From positions 1 to 53,774 of the forward strand of contig NZ_JADBGG010000032.1 in NCBI RefSeq assembly GCF_014873765.1: DNA of 53,774 bases, read 5' to 3'. The stretch is from Desulfomicrobium macestii. GTDB taxonomy: Bacteria; Desulfobacterota; Desulfovibrionia; Desulfovibrionales; Desulfomicrobiaceae. The notes under the pieces are model-generated. The model searched no databases. It worked only from the letters and a program-made list of their open reading frames with translations, and was not told the origin of the DNA. Below are positions 39,583 through 47,285 of this stretch, in pieces (the stretch's first letter is position 1; each line of letters begins with the position of its first letter). Both the position numbers and the translations under genes were made by a program.

Positions 39583-39607
39583 CCGGAACGCGTTCTGGTA
39601 CGCCGCC
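39583..39607. repeat. truncated hairpin repeat, copy 3
   Basis: Carries only the left end of the element (CCGGAACGCGTTCTGG) joined to CGCCGCCT, which resembles the tail GGCCGCCT of the full copies. The middle is absent. It abuts the stop codon of the permease gene ending at 39607. Confidence 0.5.
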
Positions 39608-40524
39608 TAGACGCTGTACCTGCGGCGCAGTAGATGTTCCAGGCGTGCAGCGCCCATGGAGCAGGAGAAGGTCAGTGCGAAGTACAGAAGCGCCACGCAG
39701 GTCCAGACTTCCATGGTCAGGTAGGTCGTGGCCATGAGTTGCATGCCCTGGAAGGTCAGTTCCTGGATTGAGATGACCGAGACGATGGCCGAATCCTTGA
39801 TCGTGGAGATGATCTGTCCGGCCAATGGAGGGATCATGTTGCGCACGGCCTGGGGCATGATGATGTAGACCATGAGCCCAAGGCGCGGGAACCCCTGCGC
39901 ACGCCCCGCCTCCCATTGCCCGGCATCCACCGACCGAATCCCTCCGCGCACGATTTCAGCGACATATGCCCCTTCGTAGAGTCCAAGGGTGAAGGCCGCC
40001 GTGACAAAGGCGTCAACCTGGTCCAGGCGGCCGATCAACACTCCAGCCACGGCCTTGACTCCGTCCGGGGCCGTGCGCAGCGCGTCCTGCAGGCCGATGG
40101 CCGGGGCGATCTGGTCGGCCAGGAAAAAATAACACAGAAAAATGAGCACCAGGGGCGGCAGGTTGCGGCACAGCTCGACATAGGTGCTGCCCACAAGCCG
40201 CAGGTAAAGACTGGGGCTGGTGCGCGCCAGCCCGGCCCAGACGCCCAGAAACAGTGCTATGAGCGCGGACCAGCAGGTCAGGCGGATGGTGGTGAAGAGG
40301 CCCTGCAGCAGCAGGCCCGGGCGTCCGTCCCCGCGCACCAGGTACTGGCCGAGCACTCCCCACTCCCATGGTTTTCCGTTCTGGGCGCTGATGCGCCAGA
40401 CAACGTACCCTGCGCAGCCTGCCAGGAAAATGAGCAGGACGGCGTCGAGTTTCGTCAGGGGTGACCTTGGGCCTCGTCCTGCCCGGAGTACGTTCCCCGG
40501 GGTCTGGCGCGTTGCGGGGCTCAC
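39607..40524 (-). CDS. polar amino-acid ABC transporter permease (second)
   Basis: 305 aa with an N-terminal extension and about five to six membrane helices. The HisM/GlnP family EAA loop is visible in EAGRAQGFPRLGLMVYIIMPQAVRNMIPPL. LLQGLFTTIRLTCWSALIA is the typical first-helix region. The GTG start overlaps the binding-protein stop by 4 bp. It is last in a three-gene leftward operon, and no ATPase gene follows: the region downstream is hairpin repeats and the convergent receptor gene. Confidence 0.9.
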   Translation of the reverse strand: MSPATRQTPGNVLRAGRGPRSPLTKLDAVLLIFLAGCAGYVVWRISAQNGKPWEWGVLGQYLVRGDGRPGLLLQGLFTTIRLTCWSALIALFLGVWAGLARTSPSLYLRLVGSTYVELCRNLPPLVLIFLCYFFLADQIAPAIGLQDALRTAPDGVKAVAGVLIGRLDQVDAFVTAAFTLGLYEGAYVAEIVRGGIRSVDAGQWEAGRAQGFPRLGLMVYIIMPQAVRNMIPPLAGQIISTIKDSAIVSVISIQELTFQGMQLMATTYLTMEVWTCVALLYFALTFSCSMGAARLEHLLRRRYSV

Positions 40525-41333
40525 TTGATCCGGGCTTCCCAGTCCATGGTCTTAAACCAGTATGCATATCTCTCGGCCAGCCAGCCCTCGGCTCCGGCCA
40601 CCAGCACCCAGTTGTTCAGGAAGTTCAGGAAGTCGTGATCACCCTTGCGTATCGCGAAGCCGATGGGCTCCTTGGTGAATGTTTCACCCTGCAGCGGCAG
40701 ATAGAGCTTGTCCTTGTTGCGAATGGCCTGCTGTTCAGGAAAGGGGGCCGATGCGACCATGGCGTGCGCCCTGCCGTTCAGGACTTCCTGCAGGGCCTGG
40801 GCCTCGTCGTCGAACATCCGCACGGTGGCCTTCGGCATGTGCTTCTTGGCCGCGGCAACGGAGGTGGCGCCGGTTTTCGCGGACAGGATAATCTCGGGCT
40901 TGTTGAAATCGTCCAGGGAGGACAGGTTCGGCGCCGCCTCGATACTCGCGACCAGGGACATGCCGGAGAATTCGTACGGGCTGCTGAAGTTGACCTTGAG
41001 ATTGCGGGCCGGCTGGATGCCCATGCCGCCGATGATGACATCGAATTTGCCGGTCAAAAGGGCCGGGATGATGCCCGACCATTTGGTGGGCACAAACTCG
41101 ATCTCTACGCCCATGTCCGCGGCCACGCGTCTTGCCACATCGATCTCGAAGCCGATGTATTCACCGTTTTTGTCCTTCATGGCCCAGGGCACGAACGTGT
41201 CGAAACCCACGCGCAGCACGCCTCTCTCCATGACCTGATCGAGCACTCCTTTTTCAGCGGCCGAGCTTTCCACGGGCACGAGGCTGGCGCAAAGACTGAG
41301 ACACAGGATTAAAATCGCGGCTATTTTGTGCAT
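40521..41333 (-). CDS. amino-acid ABC transporter substrate-binding protein
   Basis: 270 aa, family 3 periplasmic binding protein. A signal peptide (MHKIAAILILCLSLCASLVPV) is followed by the family core: GVLRVGFDTFVPWAMKDKNG, EIDVARRVAADMGVEIEFVP and FDVIIGGMGIQPARN. The ligand is probably a polar amino acid, not defined further. A strong GGAGGATTC site precedes the ATG at 41333, within the end of the upstream permease gene. In-frame sequence further upstream belongs to that permease region and is not coding for this protein. Confidence 0.93.
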   Translation of the reverse strand: MHKIAAILILCLSLCASLVPVESSAAEKGVLDQVMERGVLRVGFDTFVPWAMKDKNGEYIGFEIDVARRVAADMGVEIEFVPTKWSGIIPALLTGKFDVIIGGMGIQPARNLKVNFSSPYEFSGMSLVASIEAAPNLSSLDDFNKPEIILSAKTGATSVAAAKKHMPKATVRMFDDEAQALQEVLNGRAHAMVASAPFPEQQAIRNKDKLYLPLQGETFTKEPIGFAIRKGDHDFLNFLNNWVLVAGAEGWLAERYAYWFKTMDWEARIK

Positions 41334-42136
41334 GAATCCTCCAAATGTGGTGATGATGAGTGTTGTTCCAGTAGCCTGGCCAGCGACGACAGCGTGACCG
41401 TGAAGACAAGATAGATGGCCGCCACCACGGTCCAGATTTCGAAGCTCAGGAATGTCTCCGCGATGATGGCCTGGCCGTGCATGGTCAGGTCGTAGATGGC
41501 GATGGTCGAGACCAGGGCCGAGTCCTTGATCAGGGAAACACCCTGGCTGGTCAGGGGCGGAAGAACGTTGCGCAGGGCCTGGGGCAAAATGACCTGCATG
41601 TAGATGCTCGGTTTCTTCATGCCCAGGCTGAGCGCTCCTTCCCATTGTCCGCGCGGGATGGCCAGGATGCCTGCCCGGATGATTTCCGAGGCGTAGGCGC
41701 CCTCGAACAGGGCCAGCGCAAGCACCGCCGAGGACATCCTGCCCAGGTCAACGGCCGGAGCCAGGACAAAATAGATGAAGAAGATCTGGACCAAGAGCGG
41801 CGTGTTGCGGATCAGTTCCAGATATACCCGGGCCATGGCCTGGCCGACCACGGAGCCCGACAGTCGGAGCAGGGCGGTGCCCAGCGCGAGAACGGCCGCG
41901 CCGACAAGGCCGAGCCCCGAGACAAGCAGGGTGATGCCCGCGCCCTGCAGCAGGGGTCCGGGGCTGCCGTCCGGGAGCAGGATGAAGCGCGGGACCCTGT
42001 ACCACTGCCAATTGTAGCCCATGCTCTCAGCGCCGCGCAATACGATCCACGCCACGCAGAACATGGTCAGGGCGTAGGCGGCGACGGAACATGCCGTGCC
42101 GCATCGACACCTCAGGGAATGGAATCTGGCTATCAT
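41321..42136 (-). CDS. polar amino-acid ABC transporter permease (first)
   Basis: 271 aa, about six membrane helices, HisM/GlnP family. The EAA loop is in EGALSLGMKKPSIYMQVILPQALRN, and LLQGAGITLLVSGLGLVGAA is the typical early segment. It is first in the operon, overlapping the binding-protein gene by 13 bp. With the second permease it would form a heterodimeric channel. The two permeases are divergent in sequence and not a recent duplication. Confidence 0.92.
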   Translation of the reverse strand: MIARFHSLRCRCGTACSVAAYALTMFCVAWIVLRGAESMGYNWQWYRVPRFILLPDGSPGPLLQGAGITLLVSGLGLVGAAVLALGTALLRLSGSVVGQAMARVYLELIRNTPLLVQIFFIYFVLAPAVDLGRMSSAVLALALFEGAYASEIIRAGILAIPRGQWEGALSLGMKKPSIYMQVILPQALRNVLPPLTSQGVSLIKDSALVSTIAIYDLTMHGQAIIAETFLSFEIWTVVAAIYLVFTVTLSSLARLLEQHSSSPHLEDSCTK

Positions 42137-42143
42137 GGCAGAG

Positions 42144-42168
42144 CCCGCGGCCCGGTTCGGGCCGCGGG
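42144..42168. other. strong GC hairpin between usp and the ABC operon
   Basis: Perfect 11-bp inverted repeat CCCGCGGCCCG/CGGGCCGCGGG with a 3-base loop, ending 8 bp upstream of the first permease start. No T-run on the minus strand, so it may be a transcript processing or stabilising structure rather than a simple terminator. Confidence 0.6.
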
Positions 42169-42176
42169 AAGATGAT

Positions 42177-42617
42177 TTATTGCGGGCGGATGGTCATGAC
42201 GGGCACGGCCGATGTCTTGACGACTTTTTCGGCTACGGAGCCGAAAAGAAGGCGATTCAAGCCCTGGCGGCCATGAGTGGACATGATGATGATGTCCGCT
42301 TTTTCCGCCTGGGCCAGATTGACGATGGCTTCGGCCGCGTCTCCGCTGACCACCTTGCCCGTTGCACGGACATCGGAGAAATGCTTGTCCACGAATTCGG
42401 TCATGGTTTTTTCCGCCCCGGTGACGATGTCCCCGACAAGCTGCGGCAGCGAGGCGGCAGGCAGGTCGAAGATTTCATACTGGATCATCGACGGCGCGAC
42501 ATACACCACAAGGACATCGGCATCGAATTTGAGGGCGAATTCCCGGGCCGTCTTGGCGATGGCCGCACTGGATTCGGAAAAATCCACGGGACAGAGGATT
42601 TTGGAAAACATGCTCAT
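42177..42617 (-). CDS. universal stress protein (UspA family)
   Basis: 146-aa cytoplasmic protein of normal UspA length. The ATP-binding motif GRQGLNRLLFGS (about residues 116-127) and the C-terminal strand SAVPVMTIRP are typical of nucleotide-binding Usp proteins. AGGAGG lies 7 bp before the ATG. It precedes the ABC operon on the same strand by 40 bp with a GC hairpin between. The specific role is not predictable from sequence. Confidence 0.95.
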   Translation of the reverse strand: MSMFSKILCPVDFSESSAAIAKTAREFALKFDADVLVVYVAPSMIQYEIFDLPAASLPQLVGDIVTGAEKTMTEFVDKHFSDVRATGKVVSGDAAEAIVNLAQAEKADIIIMSTHGRQGLNRLLFGSVAEKVVKTSAVPVMTIRPQ

Positions 42618-43049
42618 TTCTCTACCTCCTGGCAGATGGTTGACTTGCCTATCAGGTCGATTTCATGGTTTAAAATTAGCACAGCTGGTAAACATTGCAA
42701 GGCCGGAAGCCGTGAATAATCGGATTGCGGATGATTCACGAAGGCGTCCAAAGATGTTCTGAAAGTATGCCTGAAATGGATTTTATCACTCGATCATGTC
42801 GAAACATTTGGACATTCTTTTTAACCTTCGAGAGACAAAGGTCAACGGGTTGTCGCCGAATTGACGGATTTTCGCATTCCCGCACGCTGGCGGGCCGAAT
42901 TTTTCACGCTGATGTACGCCCTGTGTGTTTTTTTGGAGTCAGTGAACCAGTTGAAAGAATTGCGCTACACTTTGTCTTGAAAATGCGTTACCAAAACTTG
43001 AAAAAATGGATGCGAATATTCTTCAACGTCTTCACCACAGGGGGATTTC
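42618..43049. other. intergenic region between usp and pal
   Basis: Divergent spacer of about 430 bp that should hold promoters for both genes. An open frame at 42725-43318 runs through it and out of frame into pal; its product has no family features and it lacks a ribosome site, so I regard it as non-coding. I see no clear RNA gene or strong promoter match. Confidence 0.5.
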
Positions 43050-43580
43050 ATGAAAAAATCAAGCGTGATCGTGCTGATCGTTCTGGCCTTCAGCCTCGTC
43101 ATGGTCGGCGGTTGTTCCAAGAAAGTGAGCTCCACTCCCGCAGGGACCTCGGCCGCCGGTTCGAGCACGGAAACGGGCGGTTTGAGCGCCGAGCAGCTCG
43201 AAGCGCAGCGCCTGGCCGAGCTCAGACGTCAGGCCATCGACAAGATCGGTGCCGACCGGATCTATTTCGCCTTCGACAAAAGCGAGCTGACGGATCTGTC
43301 CCGTCAGGTTTTGGCTGAGAAGGCCGAGTTGTTGAAGGCCCATCCGTCCCTGTCCTTGCTTATCGAAGGGCACTGCGACGAGCGCGGCACCAACGAGTAC
43401 AACATGGCTCTTGGCGAACGCCGGGCCAGGGCTGCCTATGAATATCTGGTCCTCATGGGGATCGAGTCCGGCCGGTTGACGATCATCAGCTACGGCGAAG
43501 AGTATCCGGCCGTACCCGGTTCCAACGAAGAGGCCTGGGCCAAGAACCGGCGCGACGAATTCAAGGCTTCGGTAAACTAG
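43050..43580 (+). CDS. pal: peptidoglycan-associated lipoprotein Pal
   Basis: 176 aa. The lipoprotein signal ends at the lipobox VGGC with the lipidated cysteine at C22. A Ser/Thr/Gly-rich linker leads to an OmpA-type peptidoglycan-binding domain (YFAFDKSEL, LIEGHCDERGTNEYNMALGERRA, SYGEEYP). Pal holds the outer membrane to the wall and works with Tol at division; no tol genes lie in this window. AGGGGG precedes the ATG, and a strong terminator follows. Confidence 0.95.
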   Translation: MKKSSVIVLIVLAFSLVMVGGCSKKVSSTPAGTSAAGSSTETGGLSAEQLEAQRLAELRRQAIDKIGADRIYFAFDKSELTDLSRQVLAEKAELLKAHPSLSLLIEGHCDERGTNEYNMALGERRARAAYEYLVLMGIESGRLTIISYGEEYPAVPGSNEEAWAKNRRDEFKASVN

Positions 43581-43625
43581 GCTCTTCGCTTCTTTCATCT
43601 TGAACTACTGAACGCAGAACACTAT

Positions 43626-43671
43626 AACGCCGCTCATGTTCCTGTGCAAAATGGAACTTGAGCGGCGTTTT
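43626..43671 (+). terminator. pal terminator
   Basis: Long stem AACGCCGCTCatGTTCC paired with GGAACttGAGCGGCGTT around a 10-base loop, followed by TTTTCGTTT. It lies about 45 bp after the pal stop. Confidence 0.85.
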
Positions 43672-43851
43672 CGTTTGCGAGCTCGTGGTCGGAATATTTT
43701 TTTTGGCAATACCGTGCGCTCCGGTGATGTTTTCAAGGATTCAGTCCCGGTTTTCCGGATTGATTCGTGTTTCCGTGAAATCCGCGGTGAATTTCTGATC
43801 GCGGTCCGGGATGGCTTTTTGTCATTTGGGATTGAATTTTTACAACTGTCC

Positions 43852-45480
43852 ATGGAGAGATTCGATTTGAGCTGTTGCAACCGTTCTTGTACCGCGTGTC
43901 TTCATGCCGGAGCAAAAAAGAGTCGACGCGTCGCGTCCATCCTGCTGATGGGCCTGTTTTTATTGGCGAGTCTCCCCGGAGCAACGGCCCTTGCCGAGGA
44001 CCATCCGCTCTGGTTCAAGGACGGGCGACCAGTTGCTCAGGCGCTGGAGGCTGTAGCCATTCTGACGGATGCTGCCGAGGAGGGGCTCTCGCCCCGAAAA
44101 TACGGTGCCACCGCTCTTGCTCAGGCGCTGGCGGCAACGCAGCGGGCCGAAGCGCTGTCGTCAGGGGTTATCATGCGCCTTGAGCAGGATTTGACGGACG
44201 CCATGCTCCGCTACTTCAACGACCTGCATTTCGGTCAGGTCGATCCCCGGCAAATTCAGGAAAATTTCACGCCCAATGCCCCCGACAGGTTTGATCCGGC
44301 GGCTCACCTGAGGAGGGCGGTGCACGGCATGCGTTTGCGCGAGGCCGTGGCCGAGGCCGCTCCGCAGGTGCCGCTTTATGACCGTCTGCGTCGAGCCCTG
44401 GCGCACTATCGCGGACTGGCGGCGGATCCGGTTTTCAGCAAACTGTGGCAGTCTGCGCTGCCTCCTCTGCCCAACGGCAAACTGGAAATCGGGCAGACCT
44501 ATGCCGGGATGCCGCTGGTCACGCTGCGCCTCATCGCCCTTGGCGACCTGCCGCGTGAGACGATCGTGACCGAGCACTATGAAGGGCATATTGTGAAAGG
44601 CATCATGGATTTTCAGGTCCGCCATGGGTTGGAACCGGACGGCGTCATCGGGCGCAAGACGCTTGCGCAGCTTGAGATTGCCCCATCCGTCCGCGTGCGG
44701 CAGATCGAGCTGTCCATGGAGAGGCTGCGCTGGACTCCGCTCCTGCATGCGTCGCGTATGATCGCCGTGAATATTCCGGAGCACATCCTCGAAGCCTACG
44801 AGGTGGAGAACGGCACGATCGACGTCCAGACATCAATGCGAGTCATCATCGGCAGCGCACTGGACACGCGCACGCCGCTCTTTGACGGCCGGATGCGGTT
44901 CATCGAGTTCAGCCCCTACTGGAATGTCCCCCTGTCCATCGCCCGGTCCGAGGTCGTGCCCAAGATCTTGCGCGATCCAAGCTACTTCACGCGGCAGGGG
45001 TTTGAACTTGTCGCTGCCGACGGACGGATCATCACGACGTTATCCCTGGATGATTTGGACGCCGTGCGCAGAGGGCAGATGCGGATTCGCCAGCGGCCCG
45101 GGCCCAAAAATGCCCTGGGCGACATAAAATTCATATTTCCCAACAAAGACAGCATCTTTTTGCATCATACGCCGACCACGCATCTTTTCGAAAAACAACG
45201 GCGTGATTTGAGCCACGGTTGCATTCGCGTGGAAGACCCGGTAGGGCTGGCGAAATTTGTCCTGCAACACGATCAGGTCTGGGGCGAGGAGCGCATTCGC
45301 GAAGCGATGAGTTCAGGCGTTTCCACCACGCTTCGTTTGCGTGAACCCCCTCAGGTCGTGTTGGCCTACAACACGGTGCAGGTCAAAAACGATGGTCGCG
45401 TCCATTTTTTTCAGGACATATACGGCCAGGACAAACTTCTCGATCAGGCCTTGCGCAGGTCTGTTCAAGCCAGCCAATGA
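43852..45480 (+). CDS. L,D-transpeptidase (YcbB/LdtD-like)
   Basis: About 542 aa. An N-terminal basic stretch and hydrophobic segment (SILLMGLFLLASLPGATALA) suggest export. A scaffold-like region (residues about 45-220) and a peptidoglycan-binding domain (VKGIMDFQVRHGLEPDGVIG) precede a YkuD catalytic domain with HHTPTTHLFE and SHGCIRVEDP, the nucleophile being about C457. It should form 3-3 crosslinks in peptidoglycan or attach proteins to it. The ATG at 43852 is chosen because upstream in-frame sequence overlaps the pal terminator; its ribosome site is weak. The next gene, 10 bp away, is also a cell-wall protein. Confidence 0.88.
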   Translation: MERFDLSCCNRSCTACLHAGAKKSRRVASILLMGLFLLASLPGATALAEDHPLWFKDGRPVAQALEAVAILTDAAEEGLSPRKYGATALAQALAATQRAEALSSGVIMRLEQDLTDAMLRYFNDLHFGQVDPRQIQENFTPNAPDRFDPAAHLRRAVHGMRLREAVAEAAPQVPLYDRLRRALAHYRGLAADPVFSKLWQSALPPLPNGKLEIGQTYAGMPLVTLRLIALGDLPRETIVTEHYEGHIVKGIMDFQVRHGLEPDGVIGRKTLAQLEIAPSVRVRQIELSMERLRWTPLLHASRMIAVNIPEHILEAYEVENGTIDVQTSMRVIIGSALDTRTPLFDGRMRFIEFSPYWNVPLSIARSEVVPKILRDPSYFTRQGFELVAADGRIITTLSLDDLDAVRRGQMRIRQRPGPKNALGDIKFIFPNKDSIFLHHTPTTHLFEKQRRDLSHGCIRVEDPVGLAKFVLQHDQVWGEERIREAMSSGVSTTLRLREPPQVVLAYNTVQVKNDGRVHFFQDIYGQDKLLDQALRRSVQASQ

Positions 45481-45490
45481 TCAATACCGC

Positions 45491-46036
45491 ATGAAACAAT
45501 CACGTCGCCACTTTCTCTGCAGCATGGCCAATCTGGCCGTAGCCGGTGTCGCTCTGACCATCGCCCCTTCGGCCTTTGCGGCCAAGCCCGGGGCGCGCAG
45601 CCTGACCTTTGCGCATACGCACACGGGCGAGAAGCTGCACATCGTCTACTCCACCGGAAATCAGTATGTTCCAGGAGCCCTGAAAACGCTCAATCGGTTC
45701 CTGCGCGACCACTACACCGGACAGATCGGGCGGATGGACCCCAAACTTTTTGACCTTCTGTACAAGCTCAAGCTGACCCTGGGCAGCAATGAGCCCTTCG
45801 AGATCGTCTCCGGCTACAGATGTCCTGCCACCAACACGAAATTGCGCAGGAAAGGGGGCGGCGGTGTCGCCAAACGCAGCCTGCACATGGAAGGCAAGGC
45901 CCTCGACCTGCGCCTGGCGGACGTTTCCCTGGCCGATTTGCGCGATGCCGCCAAGGCTTCCCGCAAGGGAGGAGTGGGCTTCTACCCGAAGGACGGGTTT
46001 GTGCATGTCGATACCGGCGCGGTGCGCAGCTGGTAG
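45491..46036 (+). CDS. YcbK-like DUF882/M15A peptidase-fold protein
   Basis: 181 aa with a twin-arginine-type leader (SRRHFLCSMANLAVAGVALT), as in E. coli YcbK, which follows ycbB in the same way. The M15A-like core has metal-site residues in RSLHMEGKALDLRL and FVHVDTGAVRSW, plus SGYRCPATNTKLRRKGGG. It is probably a periplasmic metal-dependent wall peptidase or related protein. It is 10 bp after the L,D-transpeptidase, so the two are co-transcribed. Confidence 0.88.
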   Translation: MKQSRRHFLCSMANLAVAGVALTIAPSAFAAKPGARSLTFAHTHTGEKLHIVYSTGNQYVPGALKTLNRFLRDHYTGQIGRMDPKLFDLLYKLKLTLGSNEPFEIVSGYRCPATNTKLRRKGGGGVAKRSLHMEGKALDLRLADVSLADLRDAAKASRKGGVGFYPKDGFVHVDTGAVRSW

Positions 46037-46140
46037 AAAGGCCGCTTTTGCTTCGCGCGCATCTCATTTTTTGCAGCCAGTGAATAACTTAGCTGTCTCT
46101 TAAAAAAGATGGAGGCGTGGAGCGCTGACCAAGTGCCTCA

Positions 46141-46165
46141 AAAGAGAAAAGCCCCTTTCGGGGCT
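46141..46165 (-). terminator. terminator of the PemK-like operon
   Basis: Stem AGCCCC/GGGGCT with loop TTTC (46150-46165), followed on the minus strand by TTTTCTCTTTT. It overlaps the PemK-like stop codon by 2 bp and ends that leftward operon. Confidence 0.8.
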
Positions 46166-46484
46166 AGTCAAAAACAGTCTTCGTTGCATTTAGTGTCTCT
46201 TGCAACTTATCAGGCTTCAGCTCATCAATTTTCTTAAGAAAAATACGATTCTCACAGGTTACGATCCTGTCTACGCGGATCAATCCTGGGCGGACAGCAG
46301 CGTTTTTGGTGTCGTTGGGAGACAAGGGTACTGCGTATTGGGAACGGCTTGGCTGGGTGGTGAGCATGCAAACGATGCAGTCATTTCCAGGGAGTGAGCT
46401 GAGAACCAGAACTGGACGAACCTTTGCATTCTTGAGGTCTGTGAAGGGAAACGGCATGACGAAAATGTCTCCCCGTTTGATCAT
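46164..46484 (-). CDS. PemK/MazF-family toxin-like protein
   Basis: 106 aa. The N-terminus MIKRGDIFVMPFPFTDLKNA and the RPVLVLSS strand are hallmarks of the PemK/MazF fold, whose members are sequence-specific mRNA endoribonucleases in toxin-antitoxin pairs. The start at 46484 gives an ATGA overlap with the upstream gene; in-frame sequence further upstream belongs to that gene. The partner is a 159-aa TPR-like protein and not the usual small DNA-binding antitoxin, so a toxin role is likely but unproven. Confidence 0.85.
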   Translation of the reverse strand: MIKRGDIFVMPFPFTDLKNAKVRPVLVLSSLPGNDCIVCMLTTQPSRSQYAVPLSPNDTKNAAVRPGLIRVDRIVTCENRIFLKKIDELKPDKLQETLNATKTVFD

Positions 46485-46960
46485 TTCTCGCCTGCTGCAA
46501 AATTCATCATGCACATTCGCGTCAGATCTTCCTCGGTATCTTCCTTCATGTCTTCCCACATCTCGTCGAGCATTTTGGATGAGATGTTTTCCATGAGTCC
46601 GGTGATGTGCTCTGATGTCGGCGAGATCGTTTCCGCGGCTTTGGCTTGTACGTAGGATTCTGCGAACTTCCCAACCATCGCAAGGGATTGGGCAAAGTTG
46701 AATCGTGTCTTAAAGGTGTTTCCTTCGACGTCGAGTGCCTGGGTGTAATATTTTCTCACGGCGTCCACGTCGTCTCGAATCGCACTGATCGCACCCATAA
46801 CATAGATGTAGTTGATCCAGTCACTATCTTTCGACGAAGCTGCCAGCTTTTCAAGGCGTGACAAAGTGAATTCGTCAAACTTGTCGCTTTCGACTCTGGT
46901 TGCAAGCTCACCAAGTACCTTGGCGGCCTCGGATTCTTCGTGCGCGACGTGCTTTGCCAT
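46481..46960 (-). CDS. TPR-like 159-aa protein in antitoxin position
   Basis: Strongly acidic and helical, with no recognised DNA-binding domain. Residues about 65-115 (YYTQALDV, FNFAQSLAMVGKFAESYVQA) follow a tetratricopeptide-like pattern, so it may bind protein. It overlaps the PemK-like gene by 4 bp and is translated first, as an antitoxin would be. It could neutralise the toxin by direct contact, or the pair could be something other than a toxin-antitoxin system. The family was not recognised. Confidence 0.7.
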   Translation of the reverse strand: MAKHVAHEESEAAKVLGELATRVESDKFDEFTLSRLEKLAASSKDSDWINYIYVMGAISAIRDDVDAVRKYYTQALDVEGNTFKTRFNFAQSLAMVGKFAESYVQAKAAETISPTSEHITGLMENISSKMLDEMWEDMKEDTEEDLTRMCMMNFAAGEK

Positions 46961-47071
46961 GTCCTACGGCTATAACACGATATGGCCAGAGTCAACGAAC
47001 GGCGGAATATCTCAGGAGCTATGTCGTAGAAAAGGACTTGTCGCATATAGCTACAAGTCCTTTAAATTCAT

Positions 47072-47132
47072 TGGTGCCCAGGGCGGGACTTGAACCCGCA
47101 CGACCCGAAGGTCAAGGGATTTTAAATCCCTT
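47072..47132 (-). tRNA. 3' fragment of tRNA-Leu (UAA), island attachment site
   Basis: On the minus strand the sequence begins at the anticodon stem (AGGGA, loop TTTAAAA with anticodon TAA, TCCCT), then a leucine-type long variable arm (TGACCTTCGGGTCGT), T-arm GCGGGTTCAAGTCCCGC and acceptor CCTGGGCACCA. The 5' half (acceptor and D-arm) is missing: upstream bases (47133 onward) do not pair. This is the expected remnant where an integrase has inserted into the 3' half of a tRNA gene. The intact tRNA-Leu should be at the far end of the island, beyond the window. Not functional as it stands. Confidence 0.85.
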
Positions 47133-47285
47133 TTATATGCTTACCTAGAAGTCACGGATAATCACGATTGTTTGACATTTTAGATTGTTATGTGTAAGTG
47201 AGCTTCACCGATGTTCACGAAATTTACCCATACTTCACGAGATTTCGGGGGACAGGTGGGGGACAAATTTTTAAGGGGGGGGAGA

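Noticed and set aside
39220-39607. CRISPR array
   Set aside because: The repeats are about 115 bp, nested palindromes, only two full copies; there are no regular spacers or cas genes.
39224-39916. open frame through the hairpin repeats on the minus strand
   Set aside because: It only reads through both repeat copies, giving a duplicated peptide, and runs antisense-frame into the permease gene.
42149-42168. rho-independent terminator after the universal stress gene
   Set aside because: The hairpin is strong, but the minus strand has no T-run after it; kept only as a structural feature.
42725-43318. 197-codon plus-strand frame upstream of and into pal
   Set aside because: It overlaps pal in another frame, lacks a ribosome site and ends in Arg-rich sequence typical of a shadow frame.
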